Counted from the first letter of the stretch, positions 37,335 through 47,321 are shown. The stretch is DNA of 64,000 nt from Bacillus sp. SD088 (GCF_017355205.1 NZ_JADIJK010000004.1:62001-126000), one strand, 5' to 3'. Numbers and translations are program-made. The notes: generated from the sequence alone by a model not told the origin.

Positions 37335-37563
37335 TGCTTTCGGGGACGGCCAGGCGCTTCGCTCTCCCCCTTTTTGAAATGTTTTGATGCTTTCGGGGAC
37401 GGCCAACCTCTTCGCTCTCCCCCTTTTTGAAATGTTTTGATGCTTTCGGGGACGGCCAACCTCTTCGCTCTCCCCCTTTTTGAAATGTTTTGATGCTTCG
37501 GGGACGGCCAACCGCTTCGCTCTCCCCCGTTTTGGTGTGTCTTGATGCTTTCGGGGACGGCCA
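37335..37563. repeat. 53-bp tandem repeat array
   Basis: Units begin at 37335, 37388, 37441, 37494 and 37546 with TGCTTTCGGGGACGGCC. Spacing is 53, 53, 53 and 52 bp; the last unit is partial and the fourth lacks one T. Each unit carries GGGGA...TCCCC arms around a ~18-nt loop and CCCTTTTTGAAATG. The array lies between the dipeptidase and ald terminators. All three minus-strand frames stay open; none looks like a real gene. Confidence 0.9.
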
Positions 37564-37589
37564 CAAGTCTCTTTGGCTGAATTCTCGCG

Positions 37590-37628
37590 AAAAAAGAGCT
37601 AACAACCGCTATTCATGGTTATTAGCTC
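37590..37628 (-). terminator. Terminator after ald
   Basis: GAGCTAATAACC/GGTTGTTAGCTC (12 bp, one G-T) with a 9-nt loop, then TTTTTTC on the minus strand, seven bases past the ald stop. Confidence 0.9.
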
Positions 37629-37634
37629 CATTTC

Positions 37635-38750
37635 CTATGATAATAAAGTATTTGCATCTACATGGTTATATTGGAAGGCTTTTGCTACGCCTTGATGCGT
37701 GATATGGCCTTTCAAAGTGTTCAAGCCTTGCTTTAATGCTTCATCTTCTTGACAAGCTTGTTGGAACCCTTTGTTCGCAATTTGTAAAGCATATGGAATG
37801 GTCGCATTCGTTAGGGCAATCGTAGAAGTTCTTGGAACAGCCCCAGGCATATTTGCCACTGCATAATGCACAACATCATGTTTAACATAGGTTGGGTTAT
37901 CATGTGTGGTGACACGATCACTTGTTTCAAAAACTCCACCTTGGTCGATCGCAATATCAATAACAACTGCACCAGGTTTCATTGTTTTAATCATCTCTTC
38001 AGTTACAAGCTTAGGCGCTTTAGCTCCTGGGATTAATACCGCTCCTACGACAAGATCGGAATCTTTGACTGCTTCCCCAATATTAAACGGGTTGGAGACC
38101 AATGTCGTTACCTGTCTTCCAAAAATATCTTCCAATTCGCGAAGACGATTGGCGTTGAGATCAATAATTGTCACTTCAGCACCAAAACCAATAGCAATTT
38201 TCGCTGCATTCGTTCCTACAATTCCACCACCAATGATTGTCACCTTTCCACGTTTCACACCAGGTACTCCTGATAGAAGTATTCCTTGTCCTCCATAGTT
38301 TTTCTCTAAAAACTGTGCACCAATTTGAACAGACATTCTACCAGCCACTTCGCTCATCGGCGTTAAAAGTGGCAAAGAGCGGTTTGGAAGTTGAACTGTT
38401 TCATAAGCAATTGAGGTAGTCTTTTTAGCAAGTAAATGATCTGTTAATGCTTTTTCATTAGCTAAATGAAGATAGGTAAATAAGATCAAGTCTTCTCGTA
38501 AAAAGCTAAACTCCTCTTCAATCGGTGCTTTGACTTTCAAAACCAATTCTTGTGCCCATGCCTCTTCTGCTGTATCAACAATACGCGCACCAACTTCAGA
38601 ATAGGCTTGATCGGAAAATCCCGATCCTTCTCCAGCACTTTTCTCAATATGTACTTCATGCCCAGCTGCAGTAAGTGTAACCACACCTGCTGGCGTCATA
38701 GCGACTCGATTTTCATGATTAATTAATTCTTTCGGTATTCCAATTCTCAT
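37635..38750 (-). CDS. ald: Alanine dehydrogenase
   Basis: NAD-dependent deamination of L-alanine to pyruvate; in B. subtilis it supports growth on alanine and sporulation. 371 residues. N-terminal RIGIPKE and MTPAGV, LHLANE, the catalytic-loop region GSGFSD, the cofactor motif [13 protein letters not shown] and the C-terminal [11 protein letters not shown] are all intact. ATG 38750 with GGGAGG upstream. Monocistronic with its own terminator. Confidence 0.97.
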   Translation of the reverse strand: MRIGIPKELINHENRVAMTPAGVVTLTAAGHEVHIEKSAGEGSGFSDQAYSEVGARIVDTAEEAWAQELVLKVKAPIEEEFSFLREDLILFTYLHLANEKALTDHLLAKKTTSIAYETVQLPNRSLPLLTPMSEVAGRMSVQIGAQFLEKNYGGQGILLSGVPGVKRGKVTIIGGGIVGTNAAKIAIGFGAEVTIIDLNANRLRELEDIFGRQVTTLVSNPFNIGEAVKDSDLVVGAVLIPGAKAPKLVTEEMIKTMKPGAVVIDIAIDQGGVFETSDRVTTHDNPTYVKHDVVHYAVANMPGAVPRTSTIALTNATIPYALQIANKGFQQACQEDEALKQGLNTLKGHITHQGVAKAFQYNHVDANTLLS

Positions 38751-38829
38751 TTACAATGCCTCCCGTTGAAGTCTACACATTTTATCATATCATTCTAGAC
38801 CTAACTTGACAGCTTTTTTTAACCATTTT

Positions 38830-39150
38830 TTGCATAAAGTGAAACTTCAATCAGTGGGATTTTTCGCTGCAAAGGATGTGCTAGTGTAGAAGTGGCGATT
38901 GTCATCGCGAACTTATTCTGTTTCCTCATACCCACTGATTTAAGATGACCAAAGACTAAGATCACAACATCCTGTTGGCCTGTGAAAAAGGAAACACGTT
39001 GAGCCCAAAATGTGAATCGATGTTGACTCACGCAAGCAGAAACCGTAAATTTCCTAGATTAAGGCAGTGAATCCCCACTTATGCTTCTCCGTATTCTCTA
39101 CATGGGGGATTACTACTCGTTAGTGCGGGATAAATAAACCAAGTAGCCTT
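38830..39150. repeat. Composite repeat region upstream of ald and usp
   Basis: Non-coding gap 38751-39235. It holds GTGAAACTTCAATCAGTGGGAT (close to a block at 61104), an RUCCU hairpin CAAC-ATCCT-GTTG (38965-38977), and GATGTTGACTCACGCAAGC (also in B2 and, inverted, near 44.9 kb). Near 39066-39120 are CCCCAC...GGGGGATT arms. A 70-codon minus-strand frame inside is not supported. Confidence 0.6.
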
Positions 39151-39184
39151 TTTAGGTTTTGTCTATTATTTGTTGGGGAATTAG

Positions 39185-39213
39185 AAGATATACAAGAGAT
39201 AAAATGTTATAAT
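39185..39213 (+). promoter_or_regulatory. Extended -10 promoter of the usp gene
   Basis: TGT-TATAAT (39205-39213), a perfect extended -10 with a poor -35 region, 22 nt before the ribosome start site. Confidence 0.55.
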
Positions 39214-39235
39214 AAAGAAAAAGGAGGCAATGAGA

Positions 39236-39697
39236 ATGACTCTTCAATATTCGAATATCATAGTTGCTGTCGATGGTTCAAAATCAGCAGAATGCGCCTT
39301 CAAAAAAGCTGTACAAATCTCAAAGCGTAACCAAGCCCGTTTAACACTTGTTCATGTGATTGATACAAGGGCATATGTAGCAATTGATGCCTATAACGGA
39401 ACAATGGCCGACCGCGCTGGAAAATATGCCGAAAATCTGTTATCAGGTTATAAAGAAGAAGCAATGAAGCTTGGACTCGAAAATATTGACACAATCATTG
39501 AGTATGGATCTCCTAAAACCGTAATCCCGAAAAAAATAGCAAAAGAAATAGGGGCTGACTTAATTATTTGCGGAGCAACCGGCCTTAATGCTGTCGAACG
39601 TCTTTTAATCGGCAGTGTTTCCGAACATATTACACGTTCAGCCACATGTGATGTATTGGTCGTTCGCACAGAAGAAGAAGTGGAAAAAGAAGTATAA
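39236..39697 (+). CDS. Universal stress protein, ATP-binding UspA type
   Basis: 153-residue single Usp domain. N-terminal IIVAVDGSKSAECA and the nucleotide signature G-x2-G-x9-G-S (GATGLNAVERLLIGS near the C-terminus) predict ATP binding. Stress-response role is inferred from the family. The ATG at 39236 has GGAGG eight bases upstream; the ATG at 39230 is too close to it. Single gene, convergent with argH through a shared terminator. Confidence 0.92.
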   Translation: MTLQYSNIIVAVDGSKSAECAFKKAVQISKRNQARLTLVHVIDTRAYVAIDAYNGTMADRAGKYAENLLSGYKEEAMKLGLENIDTIIEYGSPKTVIPKKIAKEIGADLIICGATGLNAVERLLIGSVSEHITRSATCDVLVVRTEEEVEKEV

Positions 39698-39706
39698 CCG
39701 CAAGAT

Positions 39707-39739
39707 AAAAGAGCTAATCCCTTTTAGATTAGCTCTTTT
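39707..39739. terminator. Bidirectional terminator usp / argH
   Basis: AAAAGAGCTAATC pairs with GATTAGCTCTTTT (13 bp, 7-nt loop) between convergent genes, overlapping the end of argH, with T tracts both ways. Confidence 0.9.
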
Positions 39740-41108
39740 CCAATTTTGCTTGTGCTTTTTCTAATTGATGACGTACTTGGTTAAACCCAGTCCCACCATA
39801 TGAATTTCTTCGTTCTACCGCCTTTTTAGGTGAGAGGATGACATAGATATCTTGCTCAATTTGTGCACATGCATCCTGCAACTCCTCTAATGATAGGTCT
39901 AATAAATAGCATCCCTTCTGAATACAGCTCAGAACTAACTTCCCTACTATTTCATGTGCTTCACGGAAAGGAATTCCTTTAGACGCTAAATAATCAGCAA
40001 GCTCTGTTGCATTAGAAAAATCTTGATGGACAGAAGTCTCCATGACATCGGTTTTGACTGTCATCGTTCGCACCATTCCTGCAAAGATTTTCAATGACCC
40101 AATCATTGTATGAACGGTATCAAGCATGCCTTCTTTATCCTCTTGCATATCTTTATTATAAGTAAGCGGGAGTCCCTTCAATGTCGTCAGCATTCCCATC
40201 AAATGACCAATCACTCTGCCAGATTTACCGCGAATCAGCTCAGCCATATCCGGGTTTTTCTTCTGGGGCATAATACTACTACCTGTCGCATACGTGTCAT
40301 CCAATTCAATAAAATCAAATTCCTTGCTTGACCAGAGAATAAATTCTTCAGCCAAACGCGAAAGATGGGTAATTGTTAAAGAAGCATTACTTAGAAATTC
40401 AACGATAAAATCGCGATCGCTGACAGCATCCATGCTGTTCTCGTATACATCAGAAAACCCTAACTGTTCTGCTGTAAAATGACGATCAATCGGAAATGTT
40501 GTACCTGCTAGTGCACTTGCTCCAAGTGGGGACACATCAATCCGCTTTAAACTTTCCTGAAACCGTTCATAATCGCGCTCTAGCATCCAAAAATAAGCGA
40601 GAAGATGATGAGCAAAGGAAACAGGTTGCGCTCTTTGTAAATGTGTATATCCTGGGAAGATGGTTTCCACATTTTTTTCCGCTTGTGCAAATAAAGCCGA
40701 TTGCAGTTCCTTAATATGGTCTATAATCACCAGTACTTGCTTTTTCAAATACAAATGCATATCTGTCGCAACTTGATCATTACGGCTTCTACCCGTATGT
40801 AACTTTCCGCCAACTGGGCCAATTTCCTCCGTAAGCATTTTTTCAAGATTAAGATGGATATCCTCTTCTGAAACAGAATAGACTAATTCACCTGCACTCG
40901 CTTTTTCCTGTAACGTTAAAAGCCCTTGAACAATTTTCTCACTATCTTCTTGAGGAATAATATTCGTTTTTCCTAACATTCTGACGTGAGCAATGCTTCC
41001 TTCTAAGTCTTCAAAAACAAGCTCCTGATCAAATGAGATCGAGGCACCAAACTCCTCGATCCATTGTTCAGGGGATTTTGAAAATCGTCCACCCCATGCT
41101 TTTTTCAT
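39729..41108 (-). CDS. argH: Argininosuccinate lyase
   Basis: Last step of arginine synthesis: splits argininosuccinate into arginine and fumarate. 459 residues (B. subtilis 461). Fumarase/ASL superfamily motif [12 protein letters not shown] is intact, with [12 protein letters not shown] and YTHLQRAQP. The start ATG overlaps the argG stop by 4 nt, so translation is coupled. Confidence 0.98.
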   Translation of the reverse strand: MKKAWGGRFSKSPEQWIEEFGASISFDQELVFEDLEGSIAHVRMLGKTNIIPQEDSEKIVQGLLTLQEKASAGELVYSVSEEDIHLNLEKMLTEEIGPVGGKLHTGRSRNDQVATDMHLYLKKQVLVIIDHIKELQSALFAQAEKNVETIFPGYTHLQRAQPVSFAHHLLAYFWMLERDYERFQESLKRIDVSPLGASALAGTTFPIDRHFTAEQLGFSDVYENSMDAVSDRDFIVEFLSNASLTITHLSRLAEEFILWSSKEFDFIELDDTYATGSSIMPQKKNPDMAELIRGKSGRVIGHLMGMLTTLKGLPLTYNKDMQEDKEGMLDTVHTMIGSLKIFAGMVRTMTVKTDVMETSVHQDFSNATELADYLASKGIPFREAHEIVGKLVLSCIQKGCYLLDLSLEELQDACAQIEQDIYVILSPKKAVERRNSYGGTGFNQVRHQLEKAQAKLEKS

Positions 41109-42310
41109 GCTTTCACCTTATTCTTATTCTGGATCATGCTGTGTACTTCTGTAGGCAGACCCCAAAGCTTGATAAAACCAACTGAGGCTGATTGATCAAA
41201 TTCATCGTCAGCTGTATAGGTAGCTAATTTCTCATTGTATAGAGAGTTTGCGGATTTACGTCCTTCTACAATTGCATGACCTTTAAATAGCTTGACTCTC
41301 GCAATCCCATTAACAAATTTTTGTGATTCTTTAAGGAAGGCTTCTAATGCAGGTTTTAATGGTGAGAACCATAAACCTTCATAAATCATTTCCGTTAACT
41401 TCTTTTCAATATTAGGCTTAAAATGCGCTAATTCTTTTACAAGCGTCAGATCTTCCAATTCCTTGTGTGCTGTTAGCAGAGTAACTGCCCCAGGACATTC
41501 GTAAATCTCACGTGATTTAATCCCTACTAATCTATTTTCCACATGGTCGATTCTGCCAACACCGTGTTTACCAGCCAATTTATTTAGGGTTAAAATAAGT
41601 TCACTTAACGGATATTTCTTTCCATCTAAGGAAACTGGTACACCATCGACAAATTCAATTTCTATCACATCTGGTTGATCCGGAGTATCTTCTAATTCAG
41701 CTGTTAAATCGTACGCATTTGCTGGAGGTGCCGCCCATGGATCTTCTAGCACTCCACATTCATTGCTTCTTCCCCACAAATTTTGATCAATGGAAAAAGG
41801 ACTGTCTAAATCAATTGGAATAGGTACTCCTTTTTCTTTTGCATATTCAATTTCCTCTTCACGAGACCAGCTCCAATCTCTCACAGGAGCAAGCACTTCA
41901 AGATTCGGATTCAACGCTTTAATCGACACTTCAAAACGCACTTGGTCATTCCCTTTGCCTGTGCAACCATGTGCTACAGCATCCGCCTTTTCTTGTTCTG
42001 CTACTTCAACAAGTTTCTTGGCAATTAGAGGTCTGGATAGTGCTGAGACAAGTGGATATTTTTGTTCATACATGGCATGTGCTTGCAGAGCTAGTAGAGC
42101 ATACTCATTCGCAAATTCTTCTTTTGCATCAATCACAATGCTTTTTGATGCTCCCATATCCAAAGCCTTAGATTGGATGAAAGCTAAATCCTTTCCTTCT
42201 CCAATATCTAAACAACAAGCCACAACATCATAACCTTGATCCAAAAACCATTTAATCGCAACAGAGGTATCTAAACCACCGGAATAAGCCATAACGACTT
42301 TCTTTTTCAT
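41105..42310 (-). CDS. argG: Argininosuccinate synthase
   Basis: ATP-dependent condensation of citrulline and aspartate. 401 residues (B. subtilis 403). N-terminal PP-loop [22 protein letters not shown] and the C-terminal helix are present. ATG 42310 has AGGAGGG seven bases upstream; the 19 extra codons to 42367 overlap the operator. First gene of argG-argH, with promoter and two ARG boxes upstream. Confidence 0.98.
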   Translation of the reverse strand: MKKKVVMAYSGGLDTSVAIKWFLDQGYDVVACCLDIGEGKDLAFIQSKALDMGASKSIVIDAKEEFANEYALLALQAHAMYEQKYPLVSALSRPLIAKKLVEVAEQEKADAVAHGCTGKGNDQVRFEVSIKALNPNLEVLAPVRDWSWSREEEIEYAKEKGVPIPIDLDSPFSIDQNLWGRSNECGVLEDPWAAPPANAYDLTAELEDTPDQPDVIEIEFVDGVPVSLDGKKYPLSELILTLNKLAGKHGVGRIDHVENRLVGIKSREIYECPGAVTLLTAHKELEDLTLVKELAHFKPNIEKKLTEMIYEGLWFSPLKPALEAFLKESQKFVNGIARVKLFKGHAIVEGRKSANSLYNEKLATYTADDEFDQSASVGFIKLWGLPTEVHSMIQNKNKVKA

Positions 42311-42332
42311 AAAAAAACCCTCCTGAATACAT

Positions 42333-42350
42333 TGTATACTTATACATAAA
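42333..42350 (-). promoter_or_regulatory. ARG box (AhrC/ArgR operator), promoter-proximal
   Basis: TATGTATAAGTATACAAT on the minus strand fits the arginine-repressor consensus TNTGNATWWWWATNCANA with two mismatches. It lies ~30 bp downstream of the -10, between promoter and ribosome site. Confidence 0.75.
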
Positions 42351-42379
42351 AGTTTATTTTTAATCATTTGTTATTATGG

Positions 42380-42408
42380 ATATTATCATATGGATCTATG
42401 TTTTTCAA
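42380..42408 (-). promoter_or_regulatory. Sigma-A promoter of argGH
   Basis: TTGAAA (42408-42403), 17-nt spacer, TAATAT (42385-42380), bracketed by the two ARG boxes. Confidence 0.7.
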
Positions 42409-42412
42409 TAGT

Positions 42413-42430
42413 TATTCATAAAAATGTATA
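42413..42430 (-). promoter_or_regulatory. ARG box, promoter-distal
   Basis: TATTCATAAAAATGTATA on the plus strand matches the same palindromic consensus with two changes, 5 bp upstream of the -35. Paired boxes suggest repression by a looped or side-by-side AhrC hexamer. Confidence 0.6.
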
Positions 42431-42450
42431 AAAAATCATTTAAAAGCAAG

Positions 42451-42482
42451 AAAAAAACGTCCAGTCAGATCACCTAGACGCC
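42451..42482 (-). terminator. Terminator after the EcsC-family gene
   Basis: GGCGTCTAG/CTGGACGTT (G-T pairs included) around GTGATCTGA, then TTTTTTC on the minus strand, ~45 nt past the stop and just upstream of the argG control region. Confidence 0.7.
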
Positions 42483-42526
42483 TTTTCAACATTTCTAGCT
42501 ATATTGTTTAAGCAGGAAAGCTCATG

Positions 42527-43369
42527 TTATAGACTACCATGATGCTTCTCATACAAGTGTTTATACTGATAGTACTTGATCGCAAATCGAGTAATCTTCC
42601 TCGTCGTTTGATAATTAACCCCAGCGCCAATCATGATGGAGATAAGCGGAACACCCGATATTTTTCGTTTAGAAAACAGCAAAATAAAGGCCGTTTTTAC
42701 AAATTGTTTTAATGGTTCATCAATCCAAATAGGTTCTGTCATTCGATCAGGTATCTCATAATAGAATTGTTGATCATCCTTTTGAAGGTCTTCCATTAAA
42801 TCTTCCCAGCCAAACATCTTCATTCGTTCTGGCATCGTGGCAACATTGAATACTTTCAAAGTTTCTAATAGCCCCTTTGGTGATTGAACCTCGTATCCAA
42901 ACGACATGGCTGTTAGCTGGACAGCACGTAAGTTGATCACTAGCATCGCCACAAAATCACTTGTCATAGCCAAAGTTTGTCCAGAACCAGTTACTCCACC
43001 CTGAAATAAGGAATAAAGTCGATGTTTACTAGCTTGTTGTTCAGCTAGGAAGGTTAATTGATCGACTGGCATTCTTTTCATGTCTTCCATCGAATGAATC
43101 GGCTCATCCATTGATCTCGCTACTGCTAAAATGCGCTCTGCAGCCTCTTGTTGCAGTGTTGTTCCGCTAAGCAGTGCATTTAATTGAAAAAGCCAGTCAT
43201 CCACTTTAGAAAAAAACTGATCTTGTACATTTTCCGGTAGTAAAGAAAATGCTTTATCAAGCCATTGATCGTACGTGTTCTCTAAATCCGTTGCCTCATA
43301 TTCAAAAAAACTTTGACGCCATTCATGAAGTTCTTCCCATAGATGCTCCTCTCTCTTACTTACATGCAT
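42527..43369 (-). CDS. EcsC-family protein
   Basis: 280 residues, with the EcsC-like core in about 80-270 (QGGVTGSGQTLAMTSDFVAMLV and KISGVPLISIMIGAGVNY). N-terminal helical region, two moderately hydrophobic stretches. EcsC accompanies the EcsAB ABC transporter in B. subtilis, but this is a stand-alone paralogue and its job is unknown. ATG 43369 with AGGTGTTATAA upstream, a usable but imperfect ribosome site. Flanked by the arg operon and ackA. Confidence 0.82.
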   Translation of the reverse strand: MHVSKREEHLWEELHEWRQSFFEYEATDLENTYDQWLDKAFSLLPENVQDQFFSKVDDWLFQLNALLSGTTLQQEAAERILAVARSMDEPIHSMEDMKRMPVDQLTFLAEQQASKHRLYSLFQGGVTGSGQTLAMTSDFVAMLVINLRAVQLTAMSFGYEVQSPKGLLETLKVFNVATMPERMKMFGWEDLMEDLQKDDQQFYYEIPDRMTEPIWIDEPLKQFVKTAFILLFSKRKISGVPLISIMIGAGVNYQTTRKITRFAIKYYQYKHLYEKHHGSL

Positions 43370-43433
43370 TTATAACACCTCAATTTTTTTAGAGTTTTTT
43401 TTGAAATAGAAAGGTATAGAATTATGACTAATG

Positions 43434-43575
43434 CTGGATCTAGCTCCAGGAGCCATCGGCATTGCCACAGGACATGGCGACCTTAGCCGATGTTCCACGA
43501 AATAACCTGAAACCTATGAAGGGAAAAATGCCCTTCTTAGTTTGCTTGTCGCCGATAGACGGGCACCTTGTTTCT
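43434..43575. repeat. Family B interspersed repeat (copy B3)
   Basis: Starts CTAGCTCCAGGAGCCATCGGC, contains CCACAGGACATGG (minus strand: GUCCU loop), AGCCGATGTTCCA, ATAACCTGA and hairpin arms 43508-43522/43530-43542. It ends with TTTGCTTGTCGCCGATAG at the ackA stop codon. Confidence 0.82.
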
Positions 43576-44759
43576 TATGAAAGACGTACAACATCCTTGG
43601 CAATCATAATTTCCTCATTGGTTGGGATGACAATGACTTTTACAGGAGAATGAGGATAATTCACAAATAACTCTTGTCCTCTAACATTATTTAAATTAGG
43701 ATCCCAATATACGCCCATAAATTCAAGGCCATTTAAAACCTTCGCACGAATCGTCGCACTATTTTCCCCGATACCAGCTGTAAAGATGATCGCGTCTACT
43801 CCGGACATTCTTGCAGCATAAGAACCTAGATATTTATGGATACGATCCGCAAAAATATCTAATGCCAATTCCGCTCGATGATTTCCATTGTTCGCCTCTA
43901 ATTCAATATCGCGTAAATCACTGGAAAAACCTGATACACCTAACATGCCAGATTTCTTATTCAGAACATCAATTACTTCATCAGCTGTCTTTCCTGTTTT
44001 TTCCATTACATATGGGATAAGAGCTGGGTCAATATTTCCTGACCGAGTTCCCATTGTAACACCTGCAAGTGGAGTAAAGCCCATTGATGTATCTAAAGAT
44101 TTACCACCTTTAATTGCGGCAATGCTTGCTCCATTTCCAAGGTGACAAGAGATCAGTCTTATTTGACTCAAAGGCCGTTCTAATAATTCAGCAGCTCTTT
44201 CTGAGACATATTTATGCGATGTTCCATGGAAACCATATTTTCGGATCCCATATTCCTTATAATAATCGTAAGGGAGGCTATACAAAAATGAATTCTCTGG
44301 CATGGTTTGGTGAAAAGCTGTATCAAAGACAGCTACTTGAGGTACATTGGGTAATGCCTTTTGGAATTCCTTTATCCCTGTTGCATTAGCAGGATTGTGA
44401 AGTGGTGCTAGTTCAGATAAATCTTCAATTTTTTTCAATGTATCTTGATCAATTAAGGACGAATCGCTAAATACTTCGCCACCATGTACGACCCGATGCC
44501 CCACCCCCTCTATCTCATTAAGGGACTGTATCACACCAAGAGAAATTAATCGATCTAATAATAAGGCAACTGCCTCTTCATGATTCGCAATATCCTGTGT
44601 TTCTTTATGTCGCTCTGTTCCTACATTCATTGTAAACACAGAATCCTTTAATCCAATACGCTCAATCAATCCTTTTGTGATGACCTTTTCTTCTGGCATA
44701 TCAAAAAGTTGAAATTTCAAAGATGAGCTTCCCGCGTTAACCGCAAAAATTTTAGCCAT
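43575..44759 (-). CDS. ackA: Acetate kinase
   Basis: Converts acetyl phosphate and ADP to acetate and ATP (overflow metabolism). 394 residues (B. subtilis 395). ASKHA-fold motifs: [10 protein letters not shown] at the N-terminus, [26 protein letters not shown] and HLGNGAS. ATG 44759 with AAGGATGCTGATGATAT upstream. Family B repeats lie on both sides. In B. subtilis ackA has an upstream cre; I could not find one in the repeat-filled upstream 230 nt. Confidence 0.97.
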   Translation of the reverse strand: MAKIFAVNAGSSSLKFQLFDMPEEKVITKGLIERIGLKDSVFTMNVGTERHKETQDIANHEEAVALLLDRLISLGVIQSLNEIEGVGHRVVHGGEVFSDSSLIDQDTLKKIEDLSELAPLHNPANATGIKEFQKALPNVPQVAVFDTAFHQTMPENSFLYSLPYDYYKEYGIRKYGFHGTSHKYVSERAAELLERPLSQIRLISCHLGNGASIAAIKGGKSLDTSMGFTPLAGVTMGTRSGNIDPALIPYVMEKTGKTADEVIDVLNKKSGMLGVSGFSSDLRDIELEANNGNHRAELALDIFADRIHKYLGSYAARMSGVDAIIFTAGIGENSATIRAKVLNGLEFMGVYWDPNLNNVRGQELFVNYPHSPVKVIVIPTNEEIMIAKDVVRLS

Positions 44760-44804
44760 ATATCATCAGCATCCTTTGTATTAATCATATCTTCGTCTTG
44801 TGCA

Positions 44805-44988
44805 GAACACCTGGACAGGCGCCTCCGCTTTTCTCTGTCTAGCTTCAGCGCCTAGCGACTAGCAAACTTTCGGTGCCTTCCTACGATAAGTCAACATCCA
44901 TTCGCTTTTCAAGCTCATGGTGTTTCCTTTATCTCGTCAGGCCCCTAAAAAGTTTGTACGTCACTAAACAGGCGCCTTCGCTTTTCTT
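44805..44988. repeat. Family B interspersed repeat (copy B4)
   Basis: Two GGCGCCT(C/T)CGCTTTTCT blocks at about 44818 and 44972 flank CTAGCTTCAGCGCCTAGCGACTAGCAAACTTTC and GATAAGTCAACATC, which recurs inverted in B2. The 3' edge touches the ytxK stop codon (44988-44990). Confidence 0.75.
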
Positions 44989-45977
44989 TATTTATTATCC
45001 TTGAACCATTTTTCCATTTTCCAAAGCATTTTATCAACCGCTTCTTTTTTCGAAAGGCTTGGAAGGGATGCTAATAAAACTTCTTTTGGTGCTTTGGTTT
45101 CCGGACTTTTCTTTTGCAGAATAAATATGCTTTTCGCTGCTTGATCATTTTTAAAAATCGAAAAAGGCAACTGTAAAACAGCTTGTATATAAGCTGTATC
45201 TTTTAAATAATTTTGCAGTTTTTCTGCCTGTTCTGACTCAAATAATCCATTCGGGATGAGAAAAAAAAGATATCCTCCCGGTTTTGTATGCCGCAAGCCT
45301 TGTTCAATAAATAAATGATGAGCATAGGCATGCCCTTTTGCTGACTTCAACTCATATTCGGAGGCTTGCATATCATTTGGGTAATATCCAACAGGTAGAT
45401 CACCCACCACAAGATCTACAGGGTCTATGAATAGGGGTGCCAAGGCATCCTGATGAAAAAATTCTGTTTGCTGTCTTTGTAAGTTGGCTCCAATGTAAGC
45501 TAAGCGAATCAAAATTTCATCGACCTCTACACCAAACGATTCGATCGTAGGAATTTGCTCATACATATTTAAAACCGTGGACAGTAAGTTACCTGTCCCA
45601 ACAGCAGGATCTAAGATGGATAATTGCTGTCGATCGCTTATAAACTTTTGTATTAAATAACCGATCAATAAACCAATCGAATCAGGTGTCATTTGATGAT
45701 TAGTTTGAGTTGTGCCTTTCATGCCCTTTAAAATCGCTAATTGATACGCTCTGCGAATTTCTTCAGATGTATAAGAAACAAGGTTCAACTCCGCATATTC
45801 TTTCTGCAACCTTTTGTTGTTAAGTTCACTTAAGCCTTCCTGCAGAATTTTATCCTGGAATATATTATCACCTGTTTCAGCTAACGCCTCTAAATAAGTA
45901 CAAGCTAGTTCATCTTGCAAAATCGTTGATGATTGATCAAAGATGGTAAAAAGCTTTTCAGTTGAAGAAGTAGTCAA
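44988..45977 (-). CDS. ytxK: Class I SAM-dependent methyltransferase YtxK
   Basis: 329 residues, same as B. subtilis YtxK. Adenine-specific-methylase-like: SAM motif DPAVGTGNLL, then VVGDLPVGYYP in the position of the (N/D)PPY catalytic loop. That altered loop and the lack of a specificity subunit argue against a restriction methylase. Substrate unknown. TTG 45977 is chosen: GGGAGG lies seven bases upstream, within the longer frame. Confidence 0.92.
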   Translation of the reverse strand: MTTSSTEKLFTIFDQSSTILQDELACTYLEALAETGDNIFQDKILQEGLSELNNKRLQKEYAELNLVSYTSEEIRRAYQLAILKGMKGTTQTNHQMTPDSIGLLIGYLIQKFISDRQQLSILDPAVGTGNLLSTVLNMYEQIPTIESFGVEVDEILIRLAYIGANLQRQQTEFFHQDALAPLFIDPVDLVVGDLPVGYYPNDMQASEYELKSAKGHAYAHHLFIEQGLRHTKPGGYLFFLIPNGLFESEQAEKLQNYLKDTAYIQAVLQLPFSIFKNDQAAKSIFILQKKSPETKAPKEVLLASLPSLSKKEAVDKMLWKMEKWFKDNK

Positions 45978-46400
45978 AATAAAACCTCCCATCCATGCAT
46001 CCCTATCATGCTACGTAATAGTTTCTGGCAGATATTCACCATTCTATACATGGATCTATTCTTTATCTCTAGTTTAGCTTTCACAAGGTTTGGAAACAAG
46101 GAAAAAGTACGGATTTAAAGAAGTTCGAACTTTTGTGAAATATTTAACATATGAAAGGGGATTCTTTGTATCCCTTTTCTTTCAGTTTAGCCATACAGGA
46201 AGGACAGAAGCATCTGCCTTGAGCTAGGGAACTGACAGAATAATTCGGACAATAGATTGATCATGATAGACAGGAAAAAACACCTCTTCTTTGTTTGATG
46301 TCGTTGCTCCCATCTTCAAAGAACAAGGTGTTTTAGCAGCAAACCTTAGTCTAGCTTGTATTCCTCTTGACTTTCCACTCTGCCAATTAAGTCTACTTTT
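45978..46400. other. Intergenic region between ytxK and the phosphoesterase gene
   Basis: Contains GAAAGGGGAT/ATCCCTTTTC arms (46154-46176) without T tract and the terminator at 46275-46334. A short minus-strand frame with CPNY...CFCPSC (46144-46260) has no start codon. No other gene seen. Confidence 0.6.
46275..46334 (-). terminator. Terminator after the metallophosphoesterase gene
   Basis: Long stem AAAACACCT...TTCTTTG pairing with CAAAGAA...GGTGTTTT (one internal mismatch), ~23-nt loop, then TTTT on the minus strand. Confidence 0.7.
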
Positions 46401-47321
46401 TTAATACTTTAATCTTCGATCTGATATTTTGGGGACCAAAACATGTCCTGCCGAGACATTACTATGGCCACATGCAAATGGCGCAGGTTCAACAAACTCA
46501 CTTTCTTTTCCTTCTATTATCAATTCATTGGGTCTCAAGGTAATGATGGCATAAAGTGGATCTTGGTATGGTACAGAATGTTTTAAAATTGGAAATTCAT
46601 CTCTTATCTCCTCTGTATAAGAAGTGGTATTATACTCAGCTCCCAGCCAAACATAAGAACTGCTATTCATATGAATAAAGTATATATCTTCAATGACTTT
46701 GACTCCATCCAAATGATCATGGCCATTCATGCACGCGAATACCTTTTTACACCCAGCTACTTCATTTATGTCTTTAAAAAGTCTGTGAAGGGTATCACTG
46801 CTTTTAACTCCGATATAAGGATTCTCAAGACTTTGATGACTAAAGATCATAGTAGGCTTTGTAGTTGAGGCCAAATCTTGCTTCAACCACTGGTACTGTT
46901 CATCCGTAATATTGTTTTTCGCCTCTTCTCGATATTTAAAATAATTACCATATGAGTAATCAATGTATTGACCATCAAGATTTAAATAGTTTGCATCAAG
47001 AACGACGAAATGGTAATCACCATGATCAAACGAATAATAGTTATGTTCCATACCCAGGAAATTCATGATTGTTTTTTTATCACAATGGTCCATATCATGG
47101 TTTCCAAGCACATGATACTTTTTCCCTTTAAACTTCTCCCAAGTTTGAAGAAACTCTTTGTTTTCCGGTTTTGGAAAACAAAAATCCCCCAGTTGAATAA
47201 TGAAATCCACTTGTTCATCATTAGCCCTTTTGATAAAGGCTTCCAATCTATCATTTGCCCGGTACATCAAATCATAGTGTACATCCGTAATCAAGCCAAA
47301 GCGAATAACCGATTTCCCCAC
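46401..47321 (-). CDS. Calcineurin-like metallophosphoesterase
   Basis: 306-residue cytoplasmic phosphoesterase (PF00149). All five metal motifs are visible: TDVHYD near residue 11, QLGDFC, LGNHDMDH, FSHQSL and NGHDHLDG. The order and spacing resemble class III cyclic-nucleotide phosphodiesterase-like enzymes; substrate unknown. No signal peptide. GTG 47321 follows AAGGAGGAGATACT; the 19 additional codons upstream are unsupported. Not part of the B. subtilis gene order here, so it is probably an accessory gene. Confidence 0.87.
   Translation of the reverse strand: MGKSVIRFGLITDVHYDLMYRANDRLEAFIKRANDEQVDFIIQLGDFCFPKPENKEFLQTWEKFKGKKYHVLGNHDMDHCDKKTIMNFLGMEHNYYSFDHGDYHFVVLDANYLNLDGQYIDYSYGNYFKYREEAKNNITDEQYQWLKQDLASTTKPTMIFSHQSLENPYIGVKSSDTLHRLFKDINEVAGCKKVFACMNGHDHLDGVKVIEDIYFIHMNSSSYVWLGAEYNTTSYTEEIRDEFPILKHSVPYQDPLYAIITLRPNELIIEGKESEFVEPAPFACGHSNVSAGHVLVPKISDRRLKY

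Noticed and set aside
37335-37563. CRISPR array
   Set aside because: The repeats are directly adjacent 53-bp units with no unique spacers, and no cas genes are present.
37242-37605. Three overlapping minus-strand frames (89, 106 and 85 codons) over the 53-bp array
   Set aside because: They are the same repeat read in rotating frames, with no ribosome site of note and low-complexity peptides; they lie past the ald terminator.
38819-39031. 70-codon minus-strand frame upstream of ald
   Set aside because: It lies within a composite repeat and lacks a ribosome site.
46144-46260. Short minus-strand frame with CPNY and CFCPSC (zinc-ribbon-like)
   Set aside because: An in-frame stop lies just upstream and no ATG, GTG or TTG starts it; it may be a remnant but cannot be called.
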